From: Tritrichomonas foetus
Lineage: Eukaryota > Parabasalia > Tritrichomonadida > Tritrichomonadidae
Assembly (NCBI GenBank): GCA_001839685.1
Contig: MLAK01000046.1
Coordinates: 1-64,000 of the forward strand
Direction of reading: 5' to 3'
Length of the DNA stretch: 64,000 nucleotides
Position 1 is the first letter of the stretch; every line of letters begins with the position of its first letter. Under the pieces are notes generated by a model, which was not told the origin of the DNA, made no database searches, and saw nothing but the letters and a program-made list of their open reading frames with translations. The position numbers and the translations under genes were made by a program. Below are positions 1 to 9,270 of this stretch, piece after piece.

Positions 1-9
1 TGGTAGGAC

Positions 10-64
10 AAAGGTTTATGGGATGGTCCCACAAAATCTTTGGGGGACCATTTTGTAAACCTTT
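10..64. repeat. Imperfect inverted repeat / hairpin
   Basis: Arms 10-30 and 44-64 are inverted copies of about 21 bp. AAAGGTTTA pairs with TAAACCTTT and ATGGTCCC with GGGACCAT, with four mismatched bases between these blocks and a 13-base loop. The sequence is GC-richer than its surroundings. It could be the end of a mobile element or of a structured RNA that continues off the window. Nothing downstream to 572 supports an intact gene. Confidence 0.5.
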
Positions 65-572
65 CATATAGGAGGTCGTGACGAGATTTTCCCTTACAGT
101 AGTAAAGAGTGAAAAGAATAAAGTGTTTCATAAAACAGATTTTTATTACCAAAGTAATACTTTGAAAGTATGTAGAATATGATCATTTGGATTCTCAATG
201 AAAATATGGAAATAATTATCATTGAAAAAGCTATTGGATAAATGGTTTTGAAATATTCTGGAAGAAGAATCGTTATATGATCGAATAGAATCTCTTGAGT
301 AGATATTTCGATTGATTATTCAATCACACTTTAGAAAATTTAAATGAAACTGTACACGTGATAGCATTCATGTGGCACAAGCGAAGAGAATCAAATATTG
401 GAAGCAAATCGTTTAACAAAGAAGAAACGCACGTTAGATGAAAGAAATCATGATTTGAAATAAAATAGTAAACGTATTTGGCTTAGTTCAGAAAAGTGAT
501 CTACTTTTACCAGAATATTTCAATGGTATCACAAAATTTCTAATAAGTATTTGAAAAATTAAAAAAAAACGA
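65..572. other. Intergenic, upstream of DZIP1-like gene
   Basis: No convincing gene. A TCACAA initiator-like site lies at 529-534, which would give a leader of about 42 bases to the ATG at 573. A 29-codon coiled-coil-like open stretch at 374-463 has no start and was not called. Confidence 0.4.
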
Positions 573-2777
573 ATGTTTGATTGTGTTCCTTTTTCCGTGA
601 ACCCTTCACTTAATTCGACAATTACAGATAACGGTGCAATTGACTGGGAGCTAATTGAATCAATTGATCCACTTTCACTTCGATCGGCAGGCGGAATTAA
701 TATCATGAGAAAAATCGCACAACAATTTTTACGAACAACAACAGTTCCTTTTGAAAAACCTGCATTAGTTTTGAAATTATTACAGATTCTTCAAGTGATT
801 GTTGGTTATCTTTGCTCTTGCCAAGATAAATATTCAGATGTCTTGAAAAAGAAAGAAAACGAAAATCAAAAGCTTAAAGAAGCACTCAGTAGCAGTAGTG
901 AAAGCAGCGAAAATTCCACGGTTGTTATCGGACTTCAATGTCCTGTGTGTGCAAAATTATTTCAATCATTATGCTATTTAGATAAGCATATTCTTAAGTC
1001 ACATCAAAATATTGCACAATACTGGCAGAACATTCGGATGCCTCGTCCAATCAATCAGCAAGCATTTTATCCACCAGATTATATGAACCATAATAATTAT
1101 AATAACATGAATACAATGAATAATATGAATAACGGGCCAATTATTTCTAGTTCAGCAAGCACAACAACAGCTGCTTCAAATGATTTACATAAAACTTTAA
1201 AGAAAATTCAAAAAGAACTCAAACACAAACATCATCATAAAAATAAACAAATTCAGGATTGGATTGAAAATAGAATATCAACAGTTGAAAATAAAATAGA
1301 TCAGCTCAAAACTACAATGACAGATCCTTTACAACAAACTGCTCCAATCCGAACAAACGAAATTTTACTGACAGAAACTCATCAACAAAACAATCATAGG
1401 CCTAAAAACTCAATGCCATTGATTCCAGCCCAAAAACCATTAACTGAAATTGCAACATCGCCGATGCCAGCCAAAAGCCAACAAACTGTAAATCATAATT
1501 TTGTTTTAGAAGAAGATTCATACGCATCTGAAAGTGGATATGAAAGTGAAGATACATTTCCAAATGATAATGAAAAGAAAAATACGCAAAAAAATTTTGT
1601 TTCTACTGAAGTTCAAATTCCTTCCAGGATTATCAGAACTGTTCAACAAATCCCACATAATATCACAGCAAAGAATGATGTTAAAACAAGTTCAACATCT
1701 AATGAAACCATTTTTAAATCACCAATGGAAACCAAAAACGATTATAAAACTGAACTAAAAAATGAACGCAAAATTGATGTGAAAAATACTAAATCAAATA
1801 ATGAAACTAAATCTGAAAATAGAAATGGAAATAAAATAGATAATAAAGATATGAATGAAATTCGCAATGATGCTGATAAAAAAATGAAAAAGAAAAGGAA
1901 AAGGAAGACAAAATCATCAAAAATCAGAAGCGCTGATATCCTTTTACCAAAGAATCTTTTTCACTCGGACGAAAATATAGAAATTCAAAATAATAACCAT
2001 AATGAAGTTAAGCAGGGGGTTAATGAACAAATCCCTAAGAAAAAATTGGTTCCTACTCCAATTCAAATTCCTCCTTCTAAACAAATAGTTTACCCTGACA
2101 ACACAAGTACAAGTAATATCAATAGAAGTAATATTAATTCTGTCGATAATCATAACAATTATACTAATAATGTTAATCATAATGATGTGCCTGGAATTAA
2201 AGTGATTAGGAATCCAAAGCAGCCAATTAAACTTTTACCAGATTCACCAACCATGCAATCAAGTCCAGAAAAGCCAAGGAATGAAGAAGTTTCTATTGGT
2301 ATTGTAAATAGAAACGACTTTTCCACTAGACAACAATCGAATATTAAGAATAATACATCTGCATCAATCAAACCTGCGAAATCAAACACAAATGTATTCA
2401 TTATAGATTCTGAAACTGATGTGACACAGATGTCTACAGCTGCACAAATGTCTTCTGCAAAACAAAGCACTAAAAATTCACCACAGAAGACATTTGAAAC
2501 TAATCATTTGAAAAATAATCTTGATATGTCAACAATTGCTGAAGATTCAAGCGAATATGATGTTATGCCATCGCAACCAATTTCCAATTACGTGAAAAAG
2601 AATCCTATCAATTCGTCTATGATACCTAATATGCTTTCTCTCACATCGATGGCATCACTTTCATCTGATATTGGATCACCAGTTGGAAAAGAAGTAAATT
2701 TCAATCCACGTCCTCGAAATCTTGAAATGGATTCTGATCCGCGTGCCTCTCCACCAACATCGTTCCGTAAGAAGTGA
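573..2777 (+). CDS. DZIP1/Iguana-like C2H2 zinc-finger protein
   Basis: 734 residues. The first 105 residues match the N-terminal domain typical of DZIP1/Iguana (an early Asp-Trp-Glu, then a helical block rich in Leu/Val with CSCQDKY near 81-87). A single C2H2 finger follows: C123, C126, H139, H144. Around 205-250 is a coiled-coil segment rich in His and Lys. The remaining 450 residues are Asn/Lys/Ser-rich and look disordered, with basic clusters near 435-450. DZIP1 family proteins sit at the basal body and ciliary transition zone and modulate ciliogenesis and Hedgehog signalling in animals; in a flagellate without Hedgehog the basal-body role is the likely one (inference). The start is the first ATG in the frame. 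The next gene, a polo-like kinase, is convergent. Confidence 0.72.
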   Translation: MFDCVPFSVNPSLNSTITDNGAIDWELIESIDPLSLRSAGGINIMRKIAQQFLRTTTVPFEKPALVLKLLQILQVIVGYLCSCQDKYSDVLKKKENENQKLKEALSSSSESSENSTVVIGLQCPVCAKLFQSLCYLDKHILKSHQNIAQYWQNIRMPRPINQQAFYPPDYMNHNNYNNMNTMNNMNNGPIISSSASTTTAASNDLHKTLKKIQKELKHKHHHKNKQIQDWIENRISTVENKIDQLKTTMTDPLQQTAPIRTNEILLTETHQQNNHRPKNSMPLIPAQKPLTEIATSPMPAKSQQTVNHNFVLEEDSYASESGYESEDTFPNDNEKKNTQKNFVSTEVQIPSRIIRTVQQIPHNITAKNDVKTSSTSNETIFKSPMETKNDYKTELKNERKIDVKNTKSNNETKSENRNGNKIDNKDMNEIRNDADKKMKKKRKRKTKSSKIRSADILLPKNLFHSDENIEIQNNNHNEVKQGVNEQIPKKKLVPTPIQIPPSKQIVYPDNTSTSNINRSNINSVDNHNNYTNNVNHNDVPGIKVIRNPKQPIKLLPDSPTMQSSPEKPRNEEVSIGIVNRNDFSTRQQSNIKNNTSASIKPAKSNTNVFIIDSETDVTQMSTAAQMSSAKQSTKNSPQKTFETNHLKNNLDMSTIAEDSSEYDVMPSQPISNYVKKNPINSSMIPNMLSLTSMASLSSDIGSPVGKEVNFNPRPRNLEMDSDPRASPPTSFRKK

Positions 2778-3174
2778 TGAATTTTGAAATCCTATAAGAA
2801 AGTTTCCGATTTCCATGCTCAATATAATAAATATGTTTTTATTGTCTGTAATTTATATATAAATATGTTATATATATATGTATAGATTTTATCTCTCTTG
2901 ATTCATAATGAATTTATTTGCTGCTGTTGTTGTTTATTCACTGATCAAATATAATAAAATTTGATTTTTGTTCAAAATAACCAAAAACATGAATTATGAT
3001 TCCCCCTCCATTCTTTTCTAACCATTAAAAAAGAAAAGATATCAAATTCTGATTGATGCTTTGGCATATGCAAAACTATATTTTCTAAAAAGATGCAAAG
3101 AAGAAGAAAATCAGTGATAATCGAGAAATTCGTTTTTATTGATAAACATCAGTTCTATATAAAATGAAATCAAT
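2778..3174. other. Intergenic between convergent genes
   Basis: AT-rich 3' flanks of two convergent genes, including a TATATATATATG run near 2870-2881. No reading frame, RNA gene or repeat of note was seen. Confidence 0.4.
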
Positions 3175-4782
3175 TTATACATTCATTTCTTTCACCATCT
3201 TCTTCACATAATAAAAGTGAGTTCGAATTTCGTGATATTTTGTGTGGTCAGTTAAATCTGTGATGGGTAGTTGAACTGTTGAATCTCCTGAAACATAAAA
3301 GAGTGTTTTTGTATTTGATTGAAGGAAAATTTTGGTTTTGTCTTTGAAATTTGCCTGAATATCTTTATTGTTAAATCTGAAAAGGATTCCTTCTTGCGAC
3401 TTATGCCATGACTTAACACGAGGAAGTTCGATTTGGTAAACATTTTCAGTAGAATCGGTTGAATCGTCTGATTGATTGACATCTGGAAGTTGGGAACACT
3501 TTTTGAGTTCTTGGGCAAGTCTCTGGATAATGATCATCTTTTTCTTGACGGGTGAGAAATCGATATCTCGGTAATAGTATGTTTGATGTGTTTTGACATT
3601 TGGACCGCTGTAATATTGAACATATCTTGTTTGTGAATCCATTGCCAGTTGTGTATTATCATTAAAAACAGCTCCATATTGACCATTATATAATATATAA
3701 GCAAGTCCATATTTTGATGTATAATCACACCACATTTTAACTGCATTTTGTGGAAGGCGCACAATAGGAGCTGTATTATTTACATTAATGTTTGTATCTG
3801 GTTCATCTTCTGGAATTGAAGAACTGGAAGCTGGTATTGAGCTTTCTTCATACCATCCATTGTACCTCTTAGCATTAAGATTTTCATCTTCGTTATCACC
3901 CTCATTATTCGTAATAAATGGATGATTCAAAAGTTCTGAGGCAGTGGGACGTTTACTTGGATCTTTTTGAAAGATTGCTTCAATGAATGATTTTGCAACA
4001 TCTGAAACAAGTGGTGTTTTAGGCCATTTATAATTAATGTCTTTGATATTTTGATATGTTTCTTGTCTATCGCCATGATGGAATGGTTGCTTTGCAGTTA
4101 GCATCAAAAATGTACAAACTCCGAGTGCCCAAATATCCACTGCTGCTGTGATTATTTTTTCTCGTTGAACAATTTCAGGCGAAATGTATCCTGGTGTTCC
4201 ACAAATAGAAGAATGATGATGCTTCCGTTTTCGGTTCATGTTTAAGCTTAATCCAAAATCACATAATTTCAATTGCGCCATTTCGTTAATTAAGAAATTC
4301 TGGAGTTTCACGTCATGATGAATAATTCCATTTGAGTGCAAATATATCAATGCATTCAACATGAGCTTCACAATCTGGCTGGTTTTCTTTTCTGAGAATG
4401 GAGGATCCTTCCGAAGGTATTCGAGCAGATTTCCTTTCGTGCATAGTTCTAATGTAATGTAGATATAATCATCGTCTTGAAAAACTCCTAAAAAGTCGAT
4501 AATATTTTCGTTATTCAAATTTCTGTGAATTTCGATTTCAGACATGATCTTTCGCTTAAATTTCGAATCGTCATTAAATCTGATCTTGCTTATGCATTTT
4601 AGGGCAACATTTCGTCCGGTTTCTTCCTCTTCGGCTTCATAGACGACAGCAAAACCGCCGCATCCAAGCCTTCGTGTTAAATTGTATGTTAAATTTGTTC
4701 CGTCTCCTGTTGGTTTTATTAATTTGCGAGGGATTGGTGGAAGATTCTCGAACTTATCTTTCTTTTCTTTCTCCCCACTCAT
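3175..4782 (-). CDS. Polo-like kinase (PLK)
   Basis: 535 residues. The N-terminal Ser/Thr kinase domain has a glycine loop GCGGFA (40-45), ATP-binding K62, DFG at 175-177 and a T-loop ending CGTP..ISPE. Two polo boxes follow. The first contains WCDYTSKYGLAYIL and FNDNTQLAM, close to the classical W-x-DY-x-KYGL signature. The second contains WHKSQEGILFRF and the phosphopeptide-pincer region FKDKTK. Polo kinases drive mitotic entry, spindle and basal-body duplication and cytokinesis, and dock on primed phospho-Ser/Thr sites through the polo boxes. Oddities: the catalytic HRD is HHD (155-157), the activating T-loop Thr is Ser (S192), and the pincer His is Lys while the following Lys is kept. The length is normal for a PLK. 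The start is MSGEKEKK; no alternative is needed. Confidence 0.93.
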   Translation of the reverse strand: MSGEKEKKDKFENLPPIPRKLIKPTGDGTNLTYNLTRRLGCGGFAVVYEAEEEETGRNVALKCISKIRFNDDSKFKRKIMSEIEIHRNLNNENIIDFLGVFQDDDYIYITLELCTKGNLLEYLRKDPPFSEKKTSQIVKLMLNALIYLHSNGIIHHDVKLQNFLINEMAQLKLCDFGLSLNMNRKRKHHHSSICGTPGYISPEIVQREKIITAAVDIWALGVCTFLMLTAKQPFHHGDRQETYQNIKDINYKWPKTPLVSDVAKSFIEAIFQKDPSKRPTASELLNHPFITNNEGDNEDENLNAKRYNGWYEESSIPASSSSIPEDEPDTNINVNNTAPIVRLPQNAVKMWCDYTSKYGLAYILYNGQYGAVFNDNTQLAMDSQTRYVQYYSGPNVKTHQTYYYRDIDFSPVKKKMIIIQRLAQELKKCSQLPDVNQSDDSTDSTENVYQIELPRVKSWHKSQEGILFRFNNKDIQANFKDKTKIFLQSNTKTLFYVSGDSTVQLPITDLTDHTKYHEIRTHFYYVKKMVKEMNV

Positions 4783-5246
4783 TCTCTGATATAATGTAAA
4801 CTATTGAATTTATTCCAATATTTACAATGGTTTATAAAATATTCTGTCAACATTCCAAAGAATTGAGAAAATGATTATTTAATTCTTTTCAAATAATATT
4901 GAAATATCGTTTATTTGAGAAGATTCCTCAGAATTGTGAAGAAATTTTTTCAAATATTAAACCAAATTGACTTATCTTTTTGAATTATTTGATAGCATTA
5001 TATTTGGTCTAAGGTCAATATAAATAATGAGTAATTTCACCTATTTAAACTGTCTGGGTATGATTGATTCAATGCTAATTTGGCCTCAAATAACTTCATT
5101 TTTCTTTCGTTATTCGAATCTACAACTTCATCGTATTTATTATCCTAACAGCTTTGACTTTTATTAACGAAATTCAAATCAAATATATCAATATAAACAA
5201 TAAAATACATTTATATATACATTACAAACAAAAATAGAAAAATCTC
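4783..5246. other. Intergenic, 5' side of polo-like kinase
   Basis: Promoter-side flank of the kinase and 3' flank of the next minus-strand gene. No TCAY initiator was found close to the kinase ATG. Nothing else seen. Confidence 0.35.
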
Positions 5247-6635
5247 TTAAATTGTATCATAATCATTAAATGCTTGGGGTTGCTGGACTGGTTTTTGTGA
5301 TTGTTGTTGAATTTGCTGTTGTTGTTGTGGAATGTCTCTTCTTCCCATCATCTGATTCTGTATTTGGAATTGTTGGACTGTTGGCACTTTTCCATCACCA
5401 CGGATTGAAGATGGAGGAGGTCCAACAACAGCATTTTGTGGAAGGCGTCTTGGTTGGACCTGCATTGGCTGTAATGGAATCTGTGGTGGAGCGCCACCAG
5501 ACGATCCTTGTGATTCGCTTCTATTTGCTGACCTGTGGTGATGCCTCCTTCTTTCTCCCGACTTTCCACCATGGTGGTGTTTCTTCCTTTCAGTTGGCTG
5601 CCCATAGGAATAGTTATTCATTCCACCATTTAAGATATTCGACGCAGATGCCGATAGAGATGTCGATGCTGATGATGTGATTCCTTGGAGATTGACTGAA
5701 GCAATCGGTGGAGCATTTGATGGGATTCCATGGATTGGTTTTCTCGTGGGACGATCATAATCAATTTCATCTTTTCCAATGATTGTCTTGGATCTGGAAG
5801 CTGTTTGGATGATGGCTTGCATCAATTCATCATCTTTGTCAATTGGTCCAGTGTTGTCAGTTAATTCAGGCACTGATCGAATTTCAGGTAATCCATTGTT
5901 ATTTACATTATTGTTGTTAGCATATAAAGTGATATTTTGTAAGTTTGGTGCCTTTGAAAACTTCTGGAATGAATTTCGATTATCATCATCACTCCAAAAT
6001 CCATCGTCTTCATCTTTTGGCGCATTCAAATTAATTACTCTGTTCGCATTTCCTGGCGCAAACATTGACTTAAGCCTGGAAATTTCTTTGGTTGTGTGTT
6101 TGAACAATTTAGAATATGAATTGTAAATGTTTAGCGCCAGCGGCAGTTCAAGCCAATGGGAGAGCTCTGCAAGGCCCAAATTGGTTACCATTGATGAAGC
6201 TATTGAATGGCAGCGATTGGTAAATGGCCGGAGCGTTGGATGAAGATCGGCTGTAATGAGGTCCTGAAAATTCGTCAGAAGTGCAACTGGGATATTCGTG
6301 GGAGTATTTTCGATGACATGTGCAGCGTATGTGACGCTTTCTGAGTCGCGCGGATCATATATGACTATAATTCCGTGAGGAGTGCCGTGAGCTGTCGTCG
6401 TCAAGCGTGGATTCATTGATACAACATCTAAAAGCGTGATGGATACGGTTGTGCTGGGTTTGCTTTCTGGCTTCCATCGAATTGTTGTTGTTTGAGTGAT
6501 TGTTGAAGCTTCATAATTTTCTGAAACTGGTCGACCGCTCATCCTCTTTAGTAAAGAAGTTTTGCCGGTTCGTTTTCCACCTCGGATTAAAATTAGAAGC
6601 TCAGAAGAAGCAATTGATGGAAGGTGAGGATTCAT
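5247..6635 (-). CDS. RABL6/PARF-like atypical small GTPase with long tail
   Basis: 462 residues. Residues 12-190 form a Ras-like fold: strand LLILIRG, P-loop G19-x4-GKT (24-26), a switch region ending TTTIRW, strand TLLDVV in place of the usual WDTAGQ (D70, no Gly/Gln), then IIVIYDPRDSESV and ALLTNFQDL in place of NKxD. The RGxxxTGKTxLxxRxxGRP layout and the degenerate G4 element resemble RABL6 (PARF), which binds GTP but lacks normal switch residues. The C-terminal 270 residues are low complexity: acidic DEDDGFWSDDD, a His/Arg-rich block and a Gln/Pro-rich tail. RABL6 has been linked to cell-cycle control in mammals; the role here is unknown. The start is the ATG just after GAGTTCAA. The gene is divergent from ribosomal protein P2. 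Confidence 0.65.
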   Translation of the reverse strand: MNPHLPSIASSELLILIRGGKRTGKTSLLKRMSGRPVSENYEASTITQTTTIRWKPESKPSTTVSITLLDVVSMNPRLTTTAHGTPHGIIVIYDPRDSESVTYAAHVIENTPTNIPVALLTNFQDLITADLHPTLRPFTNRCHSIASSMVTNLGLAELSHWLELPLALNIYNSYSKLFKHTTKEISRLKSMFAPGNANRVINLNAPKDEDDGFWSDDDNRNSFQKFSKAPNLQNITLYANNNNVNNNGLPEIRSVPELTDNTGPIDKDDELMQAIIQTASRSKTIIGKDEIDYDRPTRKPIHGIPSNAPPIASVNLQGITSSASTSLSASASNILNGGMNNYSYGQPTERKKHHHGGKSGERRRHHHRSANRSESQGSSGGAPPQIPLQPMQVQPRRLPQNAVVGPPPSSIRGDGKVPTVQQFQIQNQMMGRRDIPQQQQQIQQQSQKPVQQPQAFNDYDTI

Positions 6636-7062
6636 TTGAACTCACTTTTTGAATATAGAATCGGTTTATTGGCCTTATTAGGCTAATTTTGTAATGCTTG
6701 TGTATTAATGATAATATATCGTGACACAATATTTTTATCAATCAATTTTGTTTGCACAGTTGACATTCTAAGGTTAAAAGTAGTAAATATTGGTATTAAA
6801 GTCACATAAAAATTAATTAAACTTAGGATCTATTTAAATGTTTCGAACATATTGTTTCATTGAAAAAGGTCGGATGGCTAAAGTCCTAATTGAAATTTAC
6901 ACAGTTTGATCAGTTGATGGCAATATTAATGGCAAGGGGTCTTTCTGAATTTTGGCGTAAGTCTCTTCAGAAAAAGTGACTCGGAAAGGGGAAAATCGAA
7001 AAAATTTACCCCTACCTTTCTATTCAATAATTGAGAAGACGGGCCTGACCTTTTGGTCTTCA
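6636..7062. promoter_or_regulatory. Divergent promoter region, RABL6-like / P2
   Basis: 427 bases separate two divergent start codons and must hold both promoters. Just before the P2 ATG is CCTTTTGGTCTTCA, in which CCTTT resembles the trichomonad M5 core-promoter motif as I remember it, overlapping a TCA initiator. No other gene fits here. Confidence 0.4.
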
Positions 7063-7380
7063 ATGAAATACATTGCAGCTTACCTCTTAGCCCAAGCTGG
7101 TGGCGACGCCGCTCCAAGCAAAGCCAAGGTTACATCAATCCTTGAAAGCGTTGGCATCCAAGTCGATTCAGCCGCTCTTGATGCTCTCCTCGCCAAATTG
7201 GATGGAAAAGATATCGCAGAACTCATCAAAGAAGGATCATCCAAACTCGCCGTAGTTGGTGGTGGTGCCGCCGCTCCAGCCGCTGGTGGTGCTGCTCCAG
7301 CAGAAGAAAAGAAGGAAGAGAAGAAAGAAGAAGAAGAAGTTGTCGAATTAGCCGGTGGTTTCGATGACCTCTTTGGTTAA
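7063..7380 (+). CDS. 60S acidic ribosomal protein P2
   Basis: 105 residues. The helical dimerisation domain begins MKYIAAYLLAQAGG and runs to about residue 60, followed by an Ala/Gly/Pro hinge, a Lys/Glu-rich charged stretch and the C-terminus GGFDDLFG. P2 pairs with P1 on the ribosomal stalk and recruits elongation factor GTPases. The reading frame stays open 29 codons further upstream, but the ATG at 7063 begins the conserved domain and sits right after a CCTTT..TCA core-promoter-like sequence, so it is preferred. Codons are visibly GC-richer (GCC, CTC, AAG) than in neighbouring genes, as expected for a highly expressed gene. The C-terminal tip lacks the SDDDMGFGLFD of animals and fungi. 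The stop runs into TAAATAATTTG, a likely polyadenylation signal. Confidence 0.95.
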   Translation: MKYIAAYLLAQAGGDAAPSKAKVTSILESVGIQVDSAALDALLAKLDGKDIAELIKEGSSKLAVVGGGAAAPAAGGAAPAEEKKEEKKEEEEVVELAGGFDDLFG

Positions 7381-7660
7381 ATAATTTGATTAATTTTCAT
7401 AAGTAACACGACTTATTTCTACACTATTTTGATATCTGATATTTTTTTCTTTTTTTTTTAAATTATTTTTATTGTTGAAAGTGCGAAAGAAATTATCATC
7501 TCTAGATATGGTTAATTTCTAAGTAGTTTCCCTATCATACTTTATTTTTTTTGGCAAAAATTTGAATTTCACAAATGAGATTTGTTTCCTTTGATTAACT
7601 TACATTTTCAATGGCTTTGCTAAGTGGAGAATAAATTGTTCGTGAAACTCAACGGTTTTT

Positions 7661-7666
7661 TCATTT
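7661..7666 (+). promoter_or_regulatory. Initiator TCATTT
   Basis: A perfect TCA-Y-W-W initiator 6 bases before the ATG at 7673. Transcription from the A at 7663 would give a 10-base leader. Confidence 0.55.
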
Positions 7667-7672
7667 AATTAA

Positions 7673-8941
7673 ATGAAGGTTCATGAACTTGATTATCAAG
7701 ATATTCTTGATTCATCACCAAATGAGGGTCAAACTCACCTTATTACAAATAATTCGTATTTTAGACCAGATTTAGATGAGGATATTCCAAATTTGGGAAC
7801 TTTTCTAGTTTGTAATAAATTTAATTTTGAACAAATTATGGAATTGCAAACTTTAGTTTCTGATTACATTAGTAATATAGAAGTCAATGAAAAATGTCAG
7901 CTTCTTGATATTTTAGTAATTTCATTTAGTGAAGATAATCAGATTCAAAATTCGAAGATTTTATGGATAATTGTAAGTTTTCTTAATGATACAGAAACAT
8001 TTAATGAATTGTATCACGAAAAATATTTAGATATCTCTTTGAAATTCGTTCAATCACATAATGCATCATGTGTTTTTCAAGCATTAAACATTGTAAACAT
8101 CATAACCAAAAGATTAGATTTTTTTTTGGAAATTGGCCAGTTAAGATACATGATGTTATTAATTCCAACCAGTTTTGATGATGATTATAAATCTATTATA
8201 TTTAAAATTGTTGCAAGACATTTTAAAATGGAAATTGAAAATGAAGACTATCAAAAAATGTACGAAATCGCATTTATGACTTTATCAAAAAATGATCTAT
8301 CTTTGGTAGCAGCAGCACTTAAATTTATCAATAAAATATTCATCCATCAACAACTTAGTATTCCTGATGAACATTTAAAGCAATTCTACCAGATTGCAAA
8401 TTCCAAAATAGCTTCGGTAGTTATTCTTTCTTTGAAATCATTTATCGAATATACAAAATATGATGCGAATGTGGATCAAGTGTTAGATTTATTTCCACTA
8501 GCATCTTTTATAAATTTGCTTTTAATTGCAAATCCAAATGTAACCAAATATGTATTCCAATTATTCGAAATCCTTGCCATAAAAAATGTTTTTGCTTGTG
8601 AACAGATTAAAGAATCAATTAATCTATCAGAATATTTTTCTTCGCTATTTTGCATTCAAAAATCAGTGTTACATCTAATTAAATATATTTCTGATAATCA
8701 TCTTATTTCATCACTTACTCAAGTTAGTGAAAAGATTTTTATATTTTTAGATTCTCTTTTAAATAATGATGATGATGATTTAATCATTACAACATTACAA
8801 ATATTAACTTTATTCCCTGAAGAGTTGAATAGAATTGAAGATGAATCAGCTATTGAGTCTTTTATAACAAATGAAAATCCAACTATAAGTGAATATTCAT
8901 CTCTTATTATAAACACTTTAAAAAAAAACCGAATAAAATAA
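7673..8941 (+). CDS. ARM/HEAT-like helical repeat protein, unknown function
   Basis: 422 residues, not assignable to a named family. After an acidic N-terminal 50 residues the whole protein is a run of short amphipathic helices with repeated LxxALKFINKI, LSLKSFIEY and ITTLQILTLF patterns, as in armadillo/HEAT folds that act as protein-binding scaffolds. There is no signal peptide or membrane segment. The start is supported by the TCATTT initiator 10 bases upstream. The codons are among the most AT-rich in the window, suggesting low expression. It lies in tandem downstream of P2 and convergent with the next gene. Trichomonad genomes are known to carry many such ARM-like proteins, so a specific function should not be inferred. 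Confidence 0.75.
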   Translation: MKVHELDYQDILDSSPNEGQTHLITNNSYFRPDLDEDIPNLGTFLVCNKFNFEQIMELQTLVSDYISNIEVNEKCQLLDILVISFSEDNQIQNSKILWIIVSFLNDTETFNELYHEKYLDISLKFVQSHNASCVFQALNIVNIITKRLDFFLEIGQLRYMMLLIPTSFDDDYKSIIFKIVARHFKMEIENEDYQKMYEIAFMTLSKNDLSLVAAALKFINKIFIHQQLSIPDEHLKQFYQIANSKIASVVILSLKSFIEYTKYDANVDQVLDLFPLASFINLLLIANPNVTKYVFQLFEILAIKNVFACEQIKESINLSEYFSSLFCIQKSVLHLIKYISDNHLISSLTQVSEKIFIFLDSLLNNDDDDLIITTLQILTLFPEELNRIEDESAIESFITNENPTISEYSSLIINTLKKNRIK

Positions 8942-9270
8942 CTTGATTCACGAAGCAATTGTTTCAAAAATAGTTTCAATTCTTTCTTGAATCAAGTAAC
9001 TATTTACTAATCATGAAAAGCAAAAATATATAACAATATAATATTCCAGATTAACACATATTGATTTTACGCTCATGTGTTAAAGTTTTAGAATACAGGT
9101 GGCTACTTCATGGTATGTTAACCTTGAAACAAGATGATAGTGACAACACATGAATTCTTGTAAATTTTAGGGTATTGTCTATAATATAGATAAAACAAAT
9201 ATAAAGTGACATAATTTTATAAATCGTTTTTATTAAAAATCATAATAATATCATATACCAAATAATAATA
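8942..9270. other. Intergenic between convergent genes
   Basis: 3' flanks only. CACATATTGATTTTACGCTC and a short ACATGTGTT-like repeat are the only texture; no gene seen. Confidence 0.35.

Noticed and set aside
374..463. Short coiled-coil-like fragment (EENQILEANRLTKKKR)
   Set aside because: Only 29 codons, no start, no matching flanks; too short to separate from chance in AT-rich DNA.
5270..5680. 136-codon open frame antisense to the RABL6-like gene
   Set aside because: It is the mirror of a low-complexity Gln/His/Arg-rich coding stretch; its own translation is compositionally odd and has no promoter.
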